From NCBI GenBank assembly GCA_021372695.1, contig JAJFTY010000111.1, positions 1 through 25,395 on the forward strand: a DNA stretch of 25,395 bases, in the 5' to 3' direction. The stretch comes from Deltaproteobacteria bacterium. GTDB taxonomy: Bacteria > Desulfobacterota > Syntrophia > Syntrophales > UBA5619. The translations under genes and the position numbers were made by a program. Position 1 is the stretch's first letter. Each line of letters starts with the position of its first letter. This document shows, in pieces, positions 14,210-23,057 of the stretch. The notes beneath the pieces are model-generated. The model did not search any database, was not told the DNA's origin, and saw nothing but the letters and a program-made list of their open reading frames with translations.

Positions 14210-14815
14210 ATGGAACTATCGGAAATCATCGCTTCCCGCCGCAGCATTCGCAAATTCAGGGATGAGGGCATTTCGGCCGACGCCGTCCGTCTGCTTCTGG
14301 AGGCCGCCCGGCTCGCGCCTTCGGGATCGAACCTTCAGCCGGCGCGCTTCATCGTCGCTCAATCGCCGGCCGCCAAAGAGGCCCTCGGCCGGTGCACCCC
14401 CTACAAGTTCATCGTCAAGGCAGCGGTCATCTTCGTATGCTGCGCCGACCTGACGGCCGTGACGACCAGGGACCAGCGCATCGGCGAGCTGCTGAAAGAG
14501 GGCGCCTTCGACGGCGTGGACATCGACCGGAACGATCCGTCGTACGGAAGCGGCCCGATCATGGATCAGCAGGCGATCAGGGCCTATCTGGCCATGAACG
14601 TGGCGATCGCCGTGGAGCACATCGTTCTGAGGGCCGTCGACCTGGGTCTGGGGAGCTGCTGGCTGGGAAGGTTCGATCGCGACAGGGTCAGGGAGTATCT
14701 GGCGCTCGACGAAACCATCTACCCGGTGGCGCTTCTGCCCGTGGGGCATCCCGATCAGTCGCCAAAAGCGAGACCGCGCCTCGACCTGGACCGGCTGGTG
14801 CTGAAGACCATCTGA
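14210..14815 (+). CDS. Nitroreductase-family FMN oxidoreductase
   Basis: A 201-residue flavoprotein of normal family length. The opening ELSEIIASRRSIRKFRDEGIS carries the FMN-phosphate-binding RRS-IR, followed by LLEAARLAPSGSNLQPARFIV, the second FMN contact. GLGSCWLGRFDRDRVREYLAL is the C-terminal conserved block, and LPVGHPDQSP closes it. These dimers reduce nitro groups, quinones or enoate-like substrates with NAD(P)H or ferredoxin. ATG 14210 has GGAGGTGCC upstream. The Fe-S protein before it could be its electron donor, an inference from order. An internal CC in VCCADLT is unexplained. Confidence 0.94.
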   Translation: MELSEIIASRRSIRKFRDEGISADAVRLLLEAARLAPSGSNLQPARFIVAQSPAAKEALGRCTPYKFIVKAAVIFVCCADLTAVTTRDQRIGELLKEGAFDGVDIDRNDPSYGSGPIMDQQAIRAYLAMNVAIAVEHIVLRAVDLGLGSCWLGRFDRDRVREYLALDETIYPVALLPVGHPDQSPKARPRLDLDRLVLKTI

Positions 14816-14875
14816 TCTGCCGCGCGTTTCCAAAAGCATGGCCAAAGCTTCTTCGTTACGGACGGGAGTGAGAGA

Positions 14876-16144
14876 TTGCGAGTCCTTCTGATCTCCGCCA
14901 ACACGGAAAAGATCAATATCCTGCCCATCCCCCTGGGTTTGAATTGCGTGGCCGCGGCGACGCGGAACCAGGGGCATGACGTCCGGGTGCTCGACCTGAT
15001 GGCCCATGCGGATTCACGGCTGCCGATCGGGGAAGCGATCCAATCCTTCCGCCCCGAGGTCATCGGCGTTTCCGTCCGAAACATCGACGATCAGCAGATG
15101 AACGGCCCGCGATTTCTCCTCGACGAAGTCAAGGGCATCGTCCTTCATTGCCGCACCCTTTCGGAAGCCCCGATCGTCCTGGGCGGCGCCGGCTACAGCA
15201 TTTTCCCCGACGCCGTCCTTGCCTATCTGGACGCGGACATGGGCATTCAGGGCGAAGGCGAGGCTGCCTTCCCGGAATTGCTCGAAAGGCTCGGAAAGCG
15301 CGCCGCGCTCGCGGGATTGCCCGGCCTCTATGTGAAGGGACGCGGATTGCAGGGCAAACGGACATTCATCCGTGATCTGGAGGGCCTCGGCGTCTCCGGC
15401 GCTCAGGGCTTTTCTTCCGGCTACGACCGGAATTTGTGGCTGCCCCTTCAAACCAGGCGCGGCTGCCCCCTGAATTGCAGCTACTGTTCGACCGCCACGA
15501 TCGAGGGGCGCACCATCCGGAAACGGCCTCCGCAGCTCTGGGTCGAGGAGCTGAAGGCTTTTGTCGGGCAGGGGTTCCGCCGGTTCTTTTTCGTCGACAA
15601 TACGTTCAACTTGCCTTCGTCCTACGCCAAAGAGATCTGCCGGCTGATCATCCGGGAGGGTTTGGACATCACCTGGCGGTGCATCCATTACCCCGGGAAG
15701 GCCGATGAAGAGTTGATCGGGCTCATGGCCGAAGCAGGCTGCAAGGAAGTCAGCCTGGGGTTCGAAAGCGGCTGCGAGAGGATTCTCAGGAACATGAACA
15801 AGCGGTTCCGTCCGGAAGAGGTCCGGGAGACGTCCCTGATGCTGGCGAAACATGGCATCCGGCAGATGGGCTTCCTGATGCTGGGCGGACCCGGGGAAAC
15901 GAGAGAGTCGGCCATGGAGAGCCTCTCCTTTGCCGATTCGCTCCCCCTGGATGCCCTGAAAGTATCCCGGGGAATCCGCATTTATCCGTACACGACTCTG
16001 GCCAAAATCGCGGTCGATGAAGGAAGAATCACGCCCGAGGACGATCTCCTGAAACCCGCTTTCTATATGGTCCGCGGGATCGAGGATTGGCTCCAGGAAA
16101 CGGTCAAGAGCTGGATGGCCGAGCGGCCCCATTGGACGGCGTGA
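14876..16144 (+). CDS. B12-binding-domain radical SAM protein
   Basis: This 422-residue protein starts at TTG 14876 (GGGAGTGAGAG upstream). The N-terminal 140 residues form a Rossmann-like domain, RVLLISANTEKINILPIPLGL to GIQGEGEAAFPELLERL, typical of class B radical SAM proteins, although the cobalamin His motif DxHxxG is not obvious. The radical SAM core begins with TRRGCPLNCSYC, Cys197, 201 and 204 binding the 4Fe-4S cluster. GFESGCERILRNMNK and GFLMLGGPGETRES are the later core motifs. Such enzymes perform methylations or rearrangements; the substrate is unknown. It follows the nitroreductase by 60 bases. The lack of a clear B12 His motif argues for a binding fold without base-off coordination. 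Confidence 0.92.
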   Translation: MRVLLISANTEKINILPIPLGLNCVAAATRNQGHDVRVLDLMAHADSRLPIGEAIQSFRPEVIGVSVRNIDDQQMNGPRFLLDEVKGIVLHCRTLSEAPIVLGGAGYSIFPDAVLAYLDADMGIQGEGEAAFPELLERLGKRAALAGLPGLYVKGRGLQGKRTFIRDLEGLGVSGAQGFSSGYDRNLWLPLQTRRGCPLNCSYCSTATIEGRTIRKRPPQLWVEELKAFVGQGFRRFFFVDNTFNLPSSYAKEICRLIIREGLDITWRCIHYPGKADEELIGLMAEAGCKEVSLGFESGCERILRNMNKRFRPEEVRETSLMLAKHGIRQMGFLMLGGPGETRESAMESLSFADSLPLDALKVSRGIRIYPYTTLAKIAVDEGRITPEDDLLKPAFYMVRGIEDWLQETVKSWMAERPHWTA

Positions 16145-16203
16145 CGGGTCGTCATCCCCGACTCTTGCGGCTGCATATCGGCTCGTATGGACATGAGGAC
16201 AAC

Positions 16204-19200
16204 ATGAAAAGGACAACCCGCATACTCGTCTGGCTCTTCATCGGCATCTTCATCAACCTTCTCCTGGCGGGAAGCGCCTGGTGCCAGAGTTCGTCCGATG
16301 TCTTCCTGAACATCAAGGAGGCTGAACTCTGGATCAAGGTCGTCGTGACCGAGAATTACGACTCTGCTTACGACAGCGATTCGGAGCATGACGAACAGCA
16401 TGACCGGCTCGACCTGACCGTGGAGGGGACGTACAAGTTCAAAAAATACGAACTCCCGGTGAATCCCGGAATGCCCGACATCTATCCCAAGATGGCACTG
16501 CTCGTTGAAGATACGAAGAAACTGAACATATCAGGCTCCGGCGGCGGCAACCGCTATTCGCGGCGCTTGCAGGGATCCTGCGAGCCGGTCTATGAATATC
16601 CCTGCAAGTCTTTCCTGATCGAGGACATCAACAAATGGAACTATGAGACCGCCAATCCGGTCTATGACGAGCACTTTTTAAGCGGACTGGAAATAAAGCA
16701 GGAGAGTGAAAATGCCCCATTGCAGTTCAATTTTCAGATCAATGGGCCGTTCGACGAGCATTTCACCGAGTATATCGTAAGCTCTGGCACATACACCAAC
16801 ATCTACCGCCAGTGGACCGGCACCACGACGGAGACGACTCCGATCCAGGATTACGGTCCCGCTTCCAGCGGCTCTCCCTGGTCCGACTGGGTCGGGCCGG
16901 GCGACGGAGGCTCTGTCTCGGGCGACCTGACGTTCGAAGGCGATCAATTCGCCGCATCCGGCCGCATCGTCTACCCTTACAGCTATGTCAGTGGGGGCAT
17001 TACGAACACCGGGAAGGTCGAAATCTTCTACAGGCTGAATCCGCAGCCGGGGGTCAAGGACATCCAGGTGAATCAGGCGTTGGGACGGTACAAGTATGTG
17101 GACGAGTCGCACTATGTGCCGGCAACACATTTTGCCTCCGGGAAGGAGACCGTCGTCCAGGTATTCTACAGCCAGGCAGTACCCGTCGGCGAGTTGAGCG
17201 GGGTCACCGTGGACGTTTTGAAGGACGGCTCCAGTGTCTGCACGCTCTCGGACTCGGAAAAAGACCTGAACAACAATGCCCTCATCTTCAGACCCCAAAG
17301 CCGGGCTGATTGCGGAAACTGGCAGGCCGGGACTTATGAATTCAAGGTCAAGCTGAACGATGTCGAAGACTCGTTGACCAATGTCCAGTTTCAGGACCGC
17401 CGGAAGTTGAAGGTGCTGGCTGTTCCCGTCAAGGCCAATTACGGCGGGGTCATCAAAACGCCGGGGGATCAGTGGAAGAAGGGCGGCAAGTTCATGCGGC
17501 AGGTCTATCCGGTCGCCTACAAAGATCTCACTTACGACTGGGGTGCTTTGTACGACGCCTCCGGCGCCGACTACGATATCGCCACGGAGCCCGGGCAAAA
17601 GAAGCTCTGGCAGGCGCTCGACGGGATGGCCGGCGCCTACGATCTGGTTATCGGCTTTATCGACACGTGCCTGCCCGACGACACCGGTGCCTTGACCATA
17701 CAGGGATATACCTACGGCCCCAAGGCCACCATCGTCGTCAACTCGGATGAGGACATGCCGTCCACGGTGGCGCATGAAGTCGCGCATCTCTTCCAGTTGG
17801 GTGATGAGTACAATGGCGGCGGGTACAACCTTGCCGTCAACCCTCCCCCCTTTGGTTATGCCGGTCACATCAGAAAAACCACGACACCGGTCACCGCAAC
17901 AGATCCCAACGTAAAGCCATTCCCCGGCGGGTCGGGATCTCTGATCGCGAAAGAGCTGCACCCCTACGAAACCGGGGGGCGCCGCCTGCTGAAGGATAAT
18001 CTGATGTGTTTCATGGGGTCTGGCGTCTCGCAGAACAGCAACTGGATTTCGCCTGCCGTCTGGAAGAGCCTGTTCCAGTCTTTTGCCTCCTCCGCCGCCT
18101 CTTCCGCCTCCTCAACCCGGACGCCCGCTGACGTGAGCCGCGTCGTCGAAGCGTTCGGCTGGATCAGCCAGACGGGAACGGTCACGTTATCCCTGCCCTG
18201 GAACGTCTCCACCGTGGAGGGGACGCCGAATGATCAAGGCGGCACCTACGTCATCCAAGCCCTCGACTCGGACGGCGCCGTGCTGGGGCGTGAGGGTTTT
18301 ACGCCCGCGTTTGTGACACTTTCCAACCCGCCGCGGGCGATAGATCCCGCCCCCTTTTCGAGGGTGGTGGTGCCTTTTCCTGCCGGGACGGTGAAATTCC
18401 GGATCGTGGACGCAAGCGGTTCAACGGTCGGTGAACTGCCCGTCAGCCCGAATGCCCCCGCCGCGGCCGTCACCGCGCCCGGCCCGGGAGAAAATATCGC
18501 GGGTGCCTACACGATCACCTGGACGGCATCGGACGGCGACGGCGACAGTCTGTACTACACGGTGGAATACAGCGCGGACGGCCAGAAGTGGCGCACTCTC
18601 GCGACTCAACTCACAGCCACAAGCTTTGCCGCTGATTTCAGCAATCTGCCCGGCGGCAGTCAGGCCAGGATCCGCGTGACGGCGAGCGACGGGATCAACG
18701 GCACCTCCGCGGAAAGCGGCACCTTCACTGTGCCGATCAAGGCAGGCGAGGCGTTCATCGACAGCCCCGCCGCCGATTCCACTCACCGGATGGATTCGGG
18801 GATCATCTTTCAGGGATCGGCCCACGATCCCCAGGAGGGAGAGATTCTCGACGACGCGAAGCTGGTCTGGACCTCCGACCGGGACGGCCTGATCGGCACC
18901 GGTTCATCCGTTTTCAAGAAGAGCAACCTCTCCGCCGGGCAGCATGTGATTACCCTGACGGCCACAAACTCGCTCGGACAGGCCATGTCCCGGAGCGTTA
19001 CCATCCAGGTCCTGCCGCCCCTTGCGCCCCCGGGCAACCCGGGCATCCAGAACGGTGCGACCGGGGTTTCGATCGATCCGCAGTTGACCTGGCAGGCAGC
19101 TCCTGGGGCGATCTCCTACGCGTTGTACCTGTGGAAGGAAGGCGAAACGAAACCCACAACGCCGACCATGTCGGATGTCAAGAGCACGACGGCAACCCTG

Positions 19201-19503
19201 GCAGAAGTGCTCTCCCCACTCACGGCCTATCATTGGCAGGTGGCCGCCGGCAACGACTCGGCATGGCAGGCAGGGGCGGAATGGAGCTTCACGACGGGGA
19301 ACATCCTGGTCGGCGACGTGAACGACGATAAGGCCGTCAACCTGCTGGACGCGATCCTGTCCCTTCAGGTCCTGGCCATCAAGGAACCGGCTCCAGGCAT
19401 CCGTACGGATTATGACTCCTCGGGTTCGGACATGAACCGCGATGGGCAGATCAGCCCTGCCGACATCATCTACATCCTTCAGAAAGCGGCGGGAATGCGA
19501 TAG
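16204..19503 (+). CDS. Exported M64-like zinc metallopeptidase with Ig/FN3-like domains and C-terminal dockerin
   Basis: A 1099-residue protein with a signal peptide (RILVWLFIGIFINLLLAGSAW). A long N-terminal region without recognised domain precedes the active site HEVAHLFQLGDEY: His524, Glu525, His528 and Asp534. HExxHxxxLxDEY is the pattern of IgA-peptidase-like M64 enzymes. Beta-sandwich repeats follow: about 750-850 (YTITWTASDGDGDSLYYTVEYS), 855-940 and 945-1035 (LTWQAAPGAISYALYLW). A dockerin-type domain covers 1037-1099, with two calcium loops, GDVNDDKAVNLLDAIL and SDMNRDGQISPADIIYIL. ATG 16204 is chosen because the signal peptide begins there; the frame is open further upstream. It acts outside the cytoplasm; the target is unknown. 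Peptidase class is likely, activity untested. Confidence 0.82.
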   Translation: MKRTTRILVWLFIGIFINLLLAGSAWCQSSSDVFLNIKEAELWIKVVVTENYDSAYDSDSEHDEQHDRLDLTVEGTYKFKKYELPVNPGMPDIYPKMALLVEDTKKLNISGSGGGNRYSRRLQGSCEPVYEYPCKSFLIEDINKWNYETANPVYDEHFLSGLEIKQESENAPLQFNFQINGPFDEHFTEYIVSSGTYTNIYRQWTGTTTETTPIQDYGPASSGSPWSDWVGPGDGGSVSGDLTFEGDQFAASGRIVYPYSYVSGGITNTGKVEIFYRLNPQPGVKDIQVNQALGRYKYVDESHYVPATHFASGKETVVQVFYSQAVPVGELSGVTVDVLKDGSSVCTLSDSEKDLNNNALIFRPQSRADCGNWQAGTYEFKVKLNDVEDSLTNVQFQDRRKLKVLAVPVKANYGGVIKTPGDQWKKGGKFMRQVYPVAYKDLTYDWGALYDASGADYDIATEPGQKKLWQALDGMAGAYDLVIGFIDTCLPDDTGALTIQGYTYGPKATIVVNSDEDMPSTVAHEVAHLFQLGDEYNGGGYNLAVNPPPFGYAGHIRKTTTPVTATDPNVKPFPGGSGSLIAKELHPYETGGRRLLKDNLMCFMGSGVSQNSNWISPAVWKSLFQSFASSAASSASSTRTPADVSRVVEAFGWISQTGTVTLSLPWNVSTVEGTPNDQGGTYVIQALDSDGAVLGREGFTPAFVTLSNPPRAIDPAPFSRVVVPFPAGTVKFRIVDASGSTVGELPVSPNAPAAAVTAPGPGENIAGAYTITWTASDGDGDSLYYTVEYSADGQKWRTLATQLTATSFAADFSNLPGGSQARIRVTASDGINGTSAESGTFTVPIKAGEAFIDSPAADSTHRMDSGIIFQGSAHDPQEGEILDDAKLVWTSDRDGLIGTGSSVFKKSNLSAGQHVITLTATNSLGQAMSRSVTIQVLPPLAPPGNPGIQNGATGVSIDPQLTWQAAPGAISYALYLWKEGETKPTTPTMSDVKSTTATLAEVLSPLTAYHWQVAAGNDSAWQAGAEWSFTTGNILVGDVNDDKAVNLLDAILSLQVLAIKEPAPGIRTDYDSSGSDMNRDGQISPADIIYILQKAAGMR

Positions 19504-19573
19504 AGTCATGGCCTGAGGCATTTGGCGCCGGTGATCCCGGCGCGGTTTGCAGCGGTCAGAACATGAGGATTTT

Positions 19574-20800
19574 GTGGTGGGAGTTGATTCAAGGGTCTCC
19601 GGCTTCAATCGCGGTTGGTTCGTCGTCGCCGCGCTTTCGACCACCTGGATGGTCATCTTTGGAATCCAGTATTCCTTCGGAATCTTTTTCAGAAGCCTGC
19701 AGGAGGCCTTTCAGTGTTCGCGGGGAACGATCTCCTGGGTGATGACCGTCCATCTGATCGTCTTCGCGCTGTTCATGGTCCCGGCGGGATGGATCAATGA
19801 CCGCTTCAACCTCCGGATCGTCACCTCCGCGGCCGCTTTCGCGTTCGGCCTCGCGCTGGCCCTCTGCAGCCTGGTTTCGGAACCGTGGCAGCTCTATGTG
19901 CTCTACGGCCTGATGGGGGTCAGCACCAGCATCTGCGGCCCCCCGCTCTTCGCCGTCGTCCTCCGCTGGTTCCCGGAAAAAAGCGGCCTGGCTCTGGGAT
20001 TCACCACCGCCGGCGTGGGTCTCGGCGGGCTGCTCCTGGCGCCTATCGGCAATGCGCTGATCGCCTCCTACGGGTGGCGAAGCACGTTCGTCATCTGGGG
20101 GGTGGGGAGCGCGATCATCATGCTTGCCTGCGCCCAGTTCATGAAGAACCCGCCGGCGCCGCAGCCCGGCCGGGACAAATCGGCGGCGGACAAACCGGCC
20201 GGCGGCGAGCGGGCGCCCCGGCCGAACCCTCCGCCGGCCGCGACTTTCGGGCAGGCCATCAGAACGAAGGAGATCCTGTTCATCATCCTGGCGGCGGCGA
20301 GCGCCCAGATCACCTCGCGGATGGTTTTCGTCCACATCGCACCGCATGCCCTGGACATGGGGATCTCCCCCTTTGCGGCGGCGATGGCTCTCTCGACGCT
20401 CGGCTGCGGCAGCCTCGTGGGGCGGCTCGCGATGGGGTTCGTACAGGACAGGATCGGCGCAAAGCGGTCGATGATCATCTGCCTGGTCACCATGGGCGTC
20501 TGTCTGTTCGGACTGCCGTTCATCGCGTCCGATGCTGCATTCTTCGTGTTCGCCGTCCTGTTCGGCCTGGCCCTCGGCGGCGATACCCCCCAGGTGCCGG
20601 CGCTGACGGTTCAGTGCTTCGGGATGGCCTCGCTGGGCGTCATCTATGGTTTCGTGGCAGGGGCGGTCCACATCACGGCTTCCCTCGGCCCTCTGGTCGC
20701 CGGGTACATGTTCGACCTGACCCACAGTTACACCCTGACCTTCCTCGGGGGCGGCGTTCTCCTGTTTCTGGGCGTATTCAGCATTTCCCGGATCAGGTAG
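19574..20800 (+). CDS. MFS transporter, second OFA/monocarboxylate-like carrier
   Basis: About 408 residues and 12 predicted helices. It opens with FNRGWFVVAALSTTWMVIFGIQYSFGIFF and carries the family motif GWINDRFNLRI between helices 2 and 3 and GRLAMGFVQDRIGAKR in the second half. A hydrophilic Pro-rich loop (PPAPQPGRDKSAADKPAGG) divides the halves. No ATG is in frame near the start; GTG 19574 is chosen with GAGG five bases upstream, and GTG 19577 is almost as good. It shares layout but not close sequence with the carrier at 11859. It follows the exported peptidase by 70 bases, so cotranscription is possible, though a nutrient-uptake link is only inference. Confidence 0.9.
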   Translation: MVGVDSRVSGFNRGWFVVAALSTTWMVIFGIQYSFGIFFRSLQEAFQCSRGTISWVMTVHLIVFALFMVPAGWINDRFNLRIVTSAAAFAFGLALALCSLVSEPWQLYVLYGLMGVSTSICGPPLFAVVLRWFPEKSGLALGFTTAGVGLGGLLLAPIGNALIASYGWRSTFVIWGVGSAIIMLACAQFMKNPPAPQPGRDKSAADKPAGGERAPRPNPPPAATFGQAIRTKEILFIILAAASAQITSRMVFVHIAPHALDMGISPFAAAMALSTLGCGSLVGRLAMGFVQDRIGAKRSMIICLVTMGVCLFGLPFIASDAAFFVFAVLFGLALGGDTPQVPALTVQCFGMASLGVIYGFVAGAVHITASLGPLVAGYMFDLTHSYTLTFLGGGVLLFLGVFSISRIR

Positions 20801-21135
20801 CGAGGGGGCCGCGCCTCTCATCGAATCCATGAATCGTGATCGCAGGAAGACCTGTCGGCTTTCTTTACAAAGGCGATATCGCAGGAAGCACATAATAAAC
20901 ATACGTGATATCAAATAATTACAAGGTCAAGGCGCGTCTGATGCGTATCGCCCAGGCTTCAGAACGGCGGAAAATGTAAGATTTTTTTTACAGTCAATTG
21001 TCTCGTCCGGTCAGGGTGTCGAGGTCTACCAAAAAAATTACAAATAGATATAAATAGTTAGTAGAAAGTGCTGGGGTATGTGAAAAAAGGCATGCTTTGT
21101 GCTTTTCCCCGGGCAAACAACTTGGAGGAGCTCAA
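20801..21135. other. AT-rich intergenic stretch upstream of the PEP-CTERM gene
   Basis: About 335 bases with no convincing gene. It holds a sigma-54 type box near its right end (21088-21103). The AT-rich tracts at 20895-20925 and 21030-21065 could bind an enhancer protein, but I see no clear paired enhancer sites. Confidence 0.6.
21088..21103 (+). promoter_or_regulatory. Sigma-54 (RpoN) -24/-12 promoter
   Basis: AGGCATGCTTTGTGCT has GG at 21089-21090 and GC at 21101-21102 exactly ten bases apart and fits TGGCACG-N4-TTGCW well. It lies 33 bases before the PEP-CTERM start codon. PEP-CTERM genes are known to be driven by RpoN with the PrsK/PrsR system, which supports the call. Confidence 0.65.
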
Positions 21136-21867
21136 ATGAAAAAATTATCAGTCCTGGTGACAATGCTGGCGATGATGGCCCTGGCAAGTACGTCGTTCGC
21201 AAACAGTTATGATTATGCGGACGCAACTGATTATAATAACACCGGCGTATATGCCACGACCGCAACCTGGAACAGGCTGGGCACCACCTGGACCGGAGAA
21301 GCCGGTGCGTGGGCGGTGGCCAACGACACGGACAGGGATGACGGCGTGTCGTGGAGTATCAACAACGGCGCCTTCGCTCATAATGCGATCACCGTGGGAG
21401 ACCATGTCAAGTTCCAGTTCATCCTGTCCAAAGTCGAATGGGGACGGCATCATGCGGATTATCTCAAGGTGTGGATAAACTGGAACAACGAGGACAAGGA
21501 TTTCACGGACCCCGGCGAAATGGTTTTCGCTACAGCCTATACGTTCACACCGCATATCGAAGCGGACGGCAGTCCGACGCAGTTTCTCAACCAGGTGGAC
21601 CACAGCGCGACGATCGTAGGAACCTATTATTACGAAAAGACCTTTTCCGATATCTCTGCCGGTGATTACTGGCTGAGGGCGCGTGTGGTCTGCAATCCCG
21701 ACGCCGGCAGTCTGGAGGCTTTCAGCCCCACGGCGGCATATACGCAGGGCGAAATCGAAGACTGGAAGCTTACCGTCAATCAGCGTGTTCCCGAGCCGGC
21801 TACCCTGCTTCTGCTCGGAATCGGACTGCTCGGGTTGGGAGGAGTGCGGAGAAAACTCCGGAAATAA
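21136..21867 (+). CDS. PEP-CTERM sorted exported protein with GEVED-like domain
   Basis: A 243-residue secreted protein. The signal peptide is MKKLSVLVTMLAMMALASTSFA. The middle is rich in Asp, Trp and Tyr, with the strand pair LKVWINWNNEDKDFTDPGE and a closing GEIEDWKLTV characteristic of GEVED domains. The sorting tail VPEPATLLLLGIGLLGLGG plus RRKLRK occupies residues 218-243, the PEP motif recognised by exosortase, which cleaves it and attaches or releases the protein at the surface. ATG 21136 has GGAGGAG upstream. No exosortase gene lies in the window. Its own sigma-54 promoter and terminator make it a monocistronic unit. Confidence 0.92.
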   Translation: MKKLSVLVTMLAMMALASTSFANSYDYADATDYNNTGVYATTATWNRLGTTWTGEAGAWAVANDTDRDDGVSWSINNGAFAHNAITVGDHVKFQFILSKVEWGRHHADYLKVWINWNNEDKDFTDPGEMVFATAYTFTPHIEADGSPTQFLNQVDHSATIVGTYYYEKTFSDISAGDYWLRARVVCNPDAGSLEAFSPTAAYTQGEIEDWKLTVNQRVPEPATLLLLGIGLLGLGGVRRKLRK

Positions 21868-21890
21868 ACCTGCAAGGAATGTTCAACTCG

Positions 21891-21926
21891 GAAGGCAGAG
21901 TCGATTAGGCTCTGCCTTCTTTTTTT
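21891..21926 (+). terminator. Strong Rho-independent terminator after the PEP-CTERM gene
   Basis: GAAGGCAGAG (21891-21900) pairs perfectly with CTCTGCCTTC (21910-21919) around a nine-base loop, followed by seven T. Confidence 0.92.
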
Positions 21927-21962
21927 GGATGGCATCAGCGGATGGATGAAATGAACCGTGCT

Positions 21963-22679
21963 TTACGGCACACTTCCTACCCTGAACCACGCCGCGCAGT
22001 CGAACGGCAGCCTGTCGGCGGCCTTCACGCCCCGCTCTTTCAGCAGCTCATAAAACGGCAGCTTCCCCGCCTCCGCGATCAGAACCTTTTCCGCGGCGGA
22101 AAAGGAGATGCCTCGCTGCCAGCGGCCGAACAGCTCCTGCAATTCCGGGTAGATCATATTGCTGTTCGCGATATCCCGGATGAACCCGTTCACATCGCCG
22201 CTTTTTGGCTTGCCCCGCTTCCTATCCCAGCCGGGTGATCGATAGGCTGCCAGCGCCAGCCGGAGGGAAAGCTCATGGCTGCCGTTTCGGTTTTCCGGAT
22301 CGAGCCTGCCCCAGAATAGAGTGCGAAACAGGGCTGCGTTCTTATCTCTGCTGAAAAATTCCGTGCAGAGCTTCTCCAGGAGAGGCAGCTGCCCGGACAG
22401 GGATGCCGTACACCGGGACCAGTGCTTGATGACCCCGATCTCGGAATGGCGCGCGATCCACTGAATCGTGCAGCCCTCACCGGAGATGCTGTAGATCGTT
22501 GCGTTCCACTGGGCGCTCTCTTCGACGGTCACGGAGGATGCCATTTCTGCGGAACGGAGGGACAGGGCATCGGGCTCTGCGGCGTGCCCGGCGGCAGCAG
22601 AACAGACCATCAGGGAAAACCCCGCTGTCCAAACGAGAGAGAGAAGATCGCACTGTCGGGCTTTCAGCAAACGGTCCAT
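21963..22679 (-). CDS. Exported protein of unknown function
   Basis: A 238-residue minus-strand protein with a hydrophobic N-terminus (LLSLVWTAGFSLMVCSAAAGHAAEP) ending in an Ala-x-Ala-like signal-peptidase site near residue 34. The mature part has few recognisable motifs; CTIQWIARHSEIGVIKHWSRC, LALAAYRSPGWDRKRGKPKSGDVNGFIRDI and WQRGISFSAAEKVLIAEAGKLPFYELL look globular and mixed alpha/beta. Four cysteines in the mature part could form disulfides in the periplasm. It is convergent with the PEP-CTERM gene, ending 36 bases after its terminator. I do not recognise a family. The coding call rests on length, signal peptide and gap fit. Confidence 0.75.
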   Translation of the reverse strand: MDRLLKARQCDLLSLVWTAGFSLMVCSAAAGHAAEPDALSLRSAEMASSVTVEESAQWNATIYSISGEGCTIQWIARHSEIGVIKHWSRCTASLSGQLPLLEKLCTEFFSRDKNAALFRTLFWGRLDPENRNGSHELSLRLALAAYRSPGWDRKRGKPKSGDVNGFIRDIANSNMIYPELQELFGRWQRGISFSAAEKVLIAEAGKLPFYELLKERGVKAADRLPFDCAAWFRVGSVP

Positions 22680-23057
22680 CGCAGGCCTGAAAGGTTTAAT
22701 TATTCGTTGACAGTACCTCTATTTTTGCATAGTTTGGCGACGTTGCTTATGCCTGCCATCATCGGCGCGGGAATTCCGGCCCGAGTATAGATCACGACTT
22801 TTTCTTAATCAATGACGGATAACGATGGGTTCATGAATCTCTAAAGATGATGGGCTCGTAAAAAGTCTCACCCCGGCGAAAGCCCAGGCCCAGGCCCAGA
22901 AAAGTCGTCACCCCGGCGAAAGCCGGGGTCCAGTGTTTTGTATTCCTGGTTCCCAGCTTCCGCCGGGACGACGTCTGGATACCGGCTTTCGCCGGTATGA
23001 CGTTCGGCTGGATTTTCGGCTTTTTACGAAGCCTCAAAGACAGGGATGGGGGGACGC
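22680..23057. other. Intergenic stretch dominated by a MITE-like repeat
   Basis: About 380 bases without a supported gene. Bases 22851-23035 are the repeat element; the left part is the shared upstream region of two divergent genes with no clear promoter. A minus-strand frame over the repeat (reading VIPAKAGIQ) is a known type of spurious ORF. Confidence 0.7.
22851..23035. mobile_element. MITE-like element of the VIPAKAGIQ repeat type, copy 2
   Basis: GGGCTCGTAAAAA (22852-22864) and TTTTTACGAAGCC (23021-23033) form imperfect ends. Inside, TCACCCCGGCGAAAGCC occurs at 22868 and 22908, with an inverted relative near 22981-23001. GCCCAG is repeated three times at 22882-22899. The same ends bound the 11155 element. 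This is a non-coding dispersed repeat, probably mobilised in trans. Confidence 0.7.

Noticed and set aside
16678..17961. A 427-residue open frame on the minus strand inside the metallopeptidase gene
   Set aside because: It is the antisense of a clear coding sequence, shows no domain, and is explained by high-GC codon bias.
19589..20914. A 441-residue minus-strand frame opposite the second MFS gene
   Set aside because: It is highly charged with Arg/Gly/Glu/Asp bias, typical of an antisense shadow of hydrophobic helices, and has no credible motif.
22831..23037. Minus-strand 68-residue frame reading VIPAKAGIQ
   Set aside because: It lies wholly on the repeat element and is a known kind of spurious ORF.
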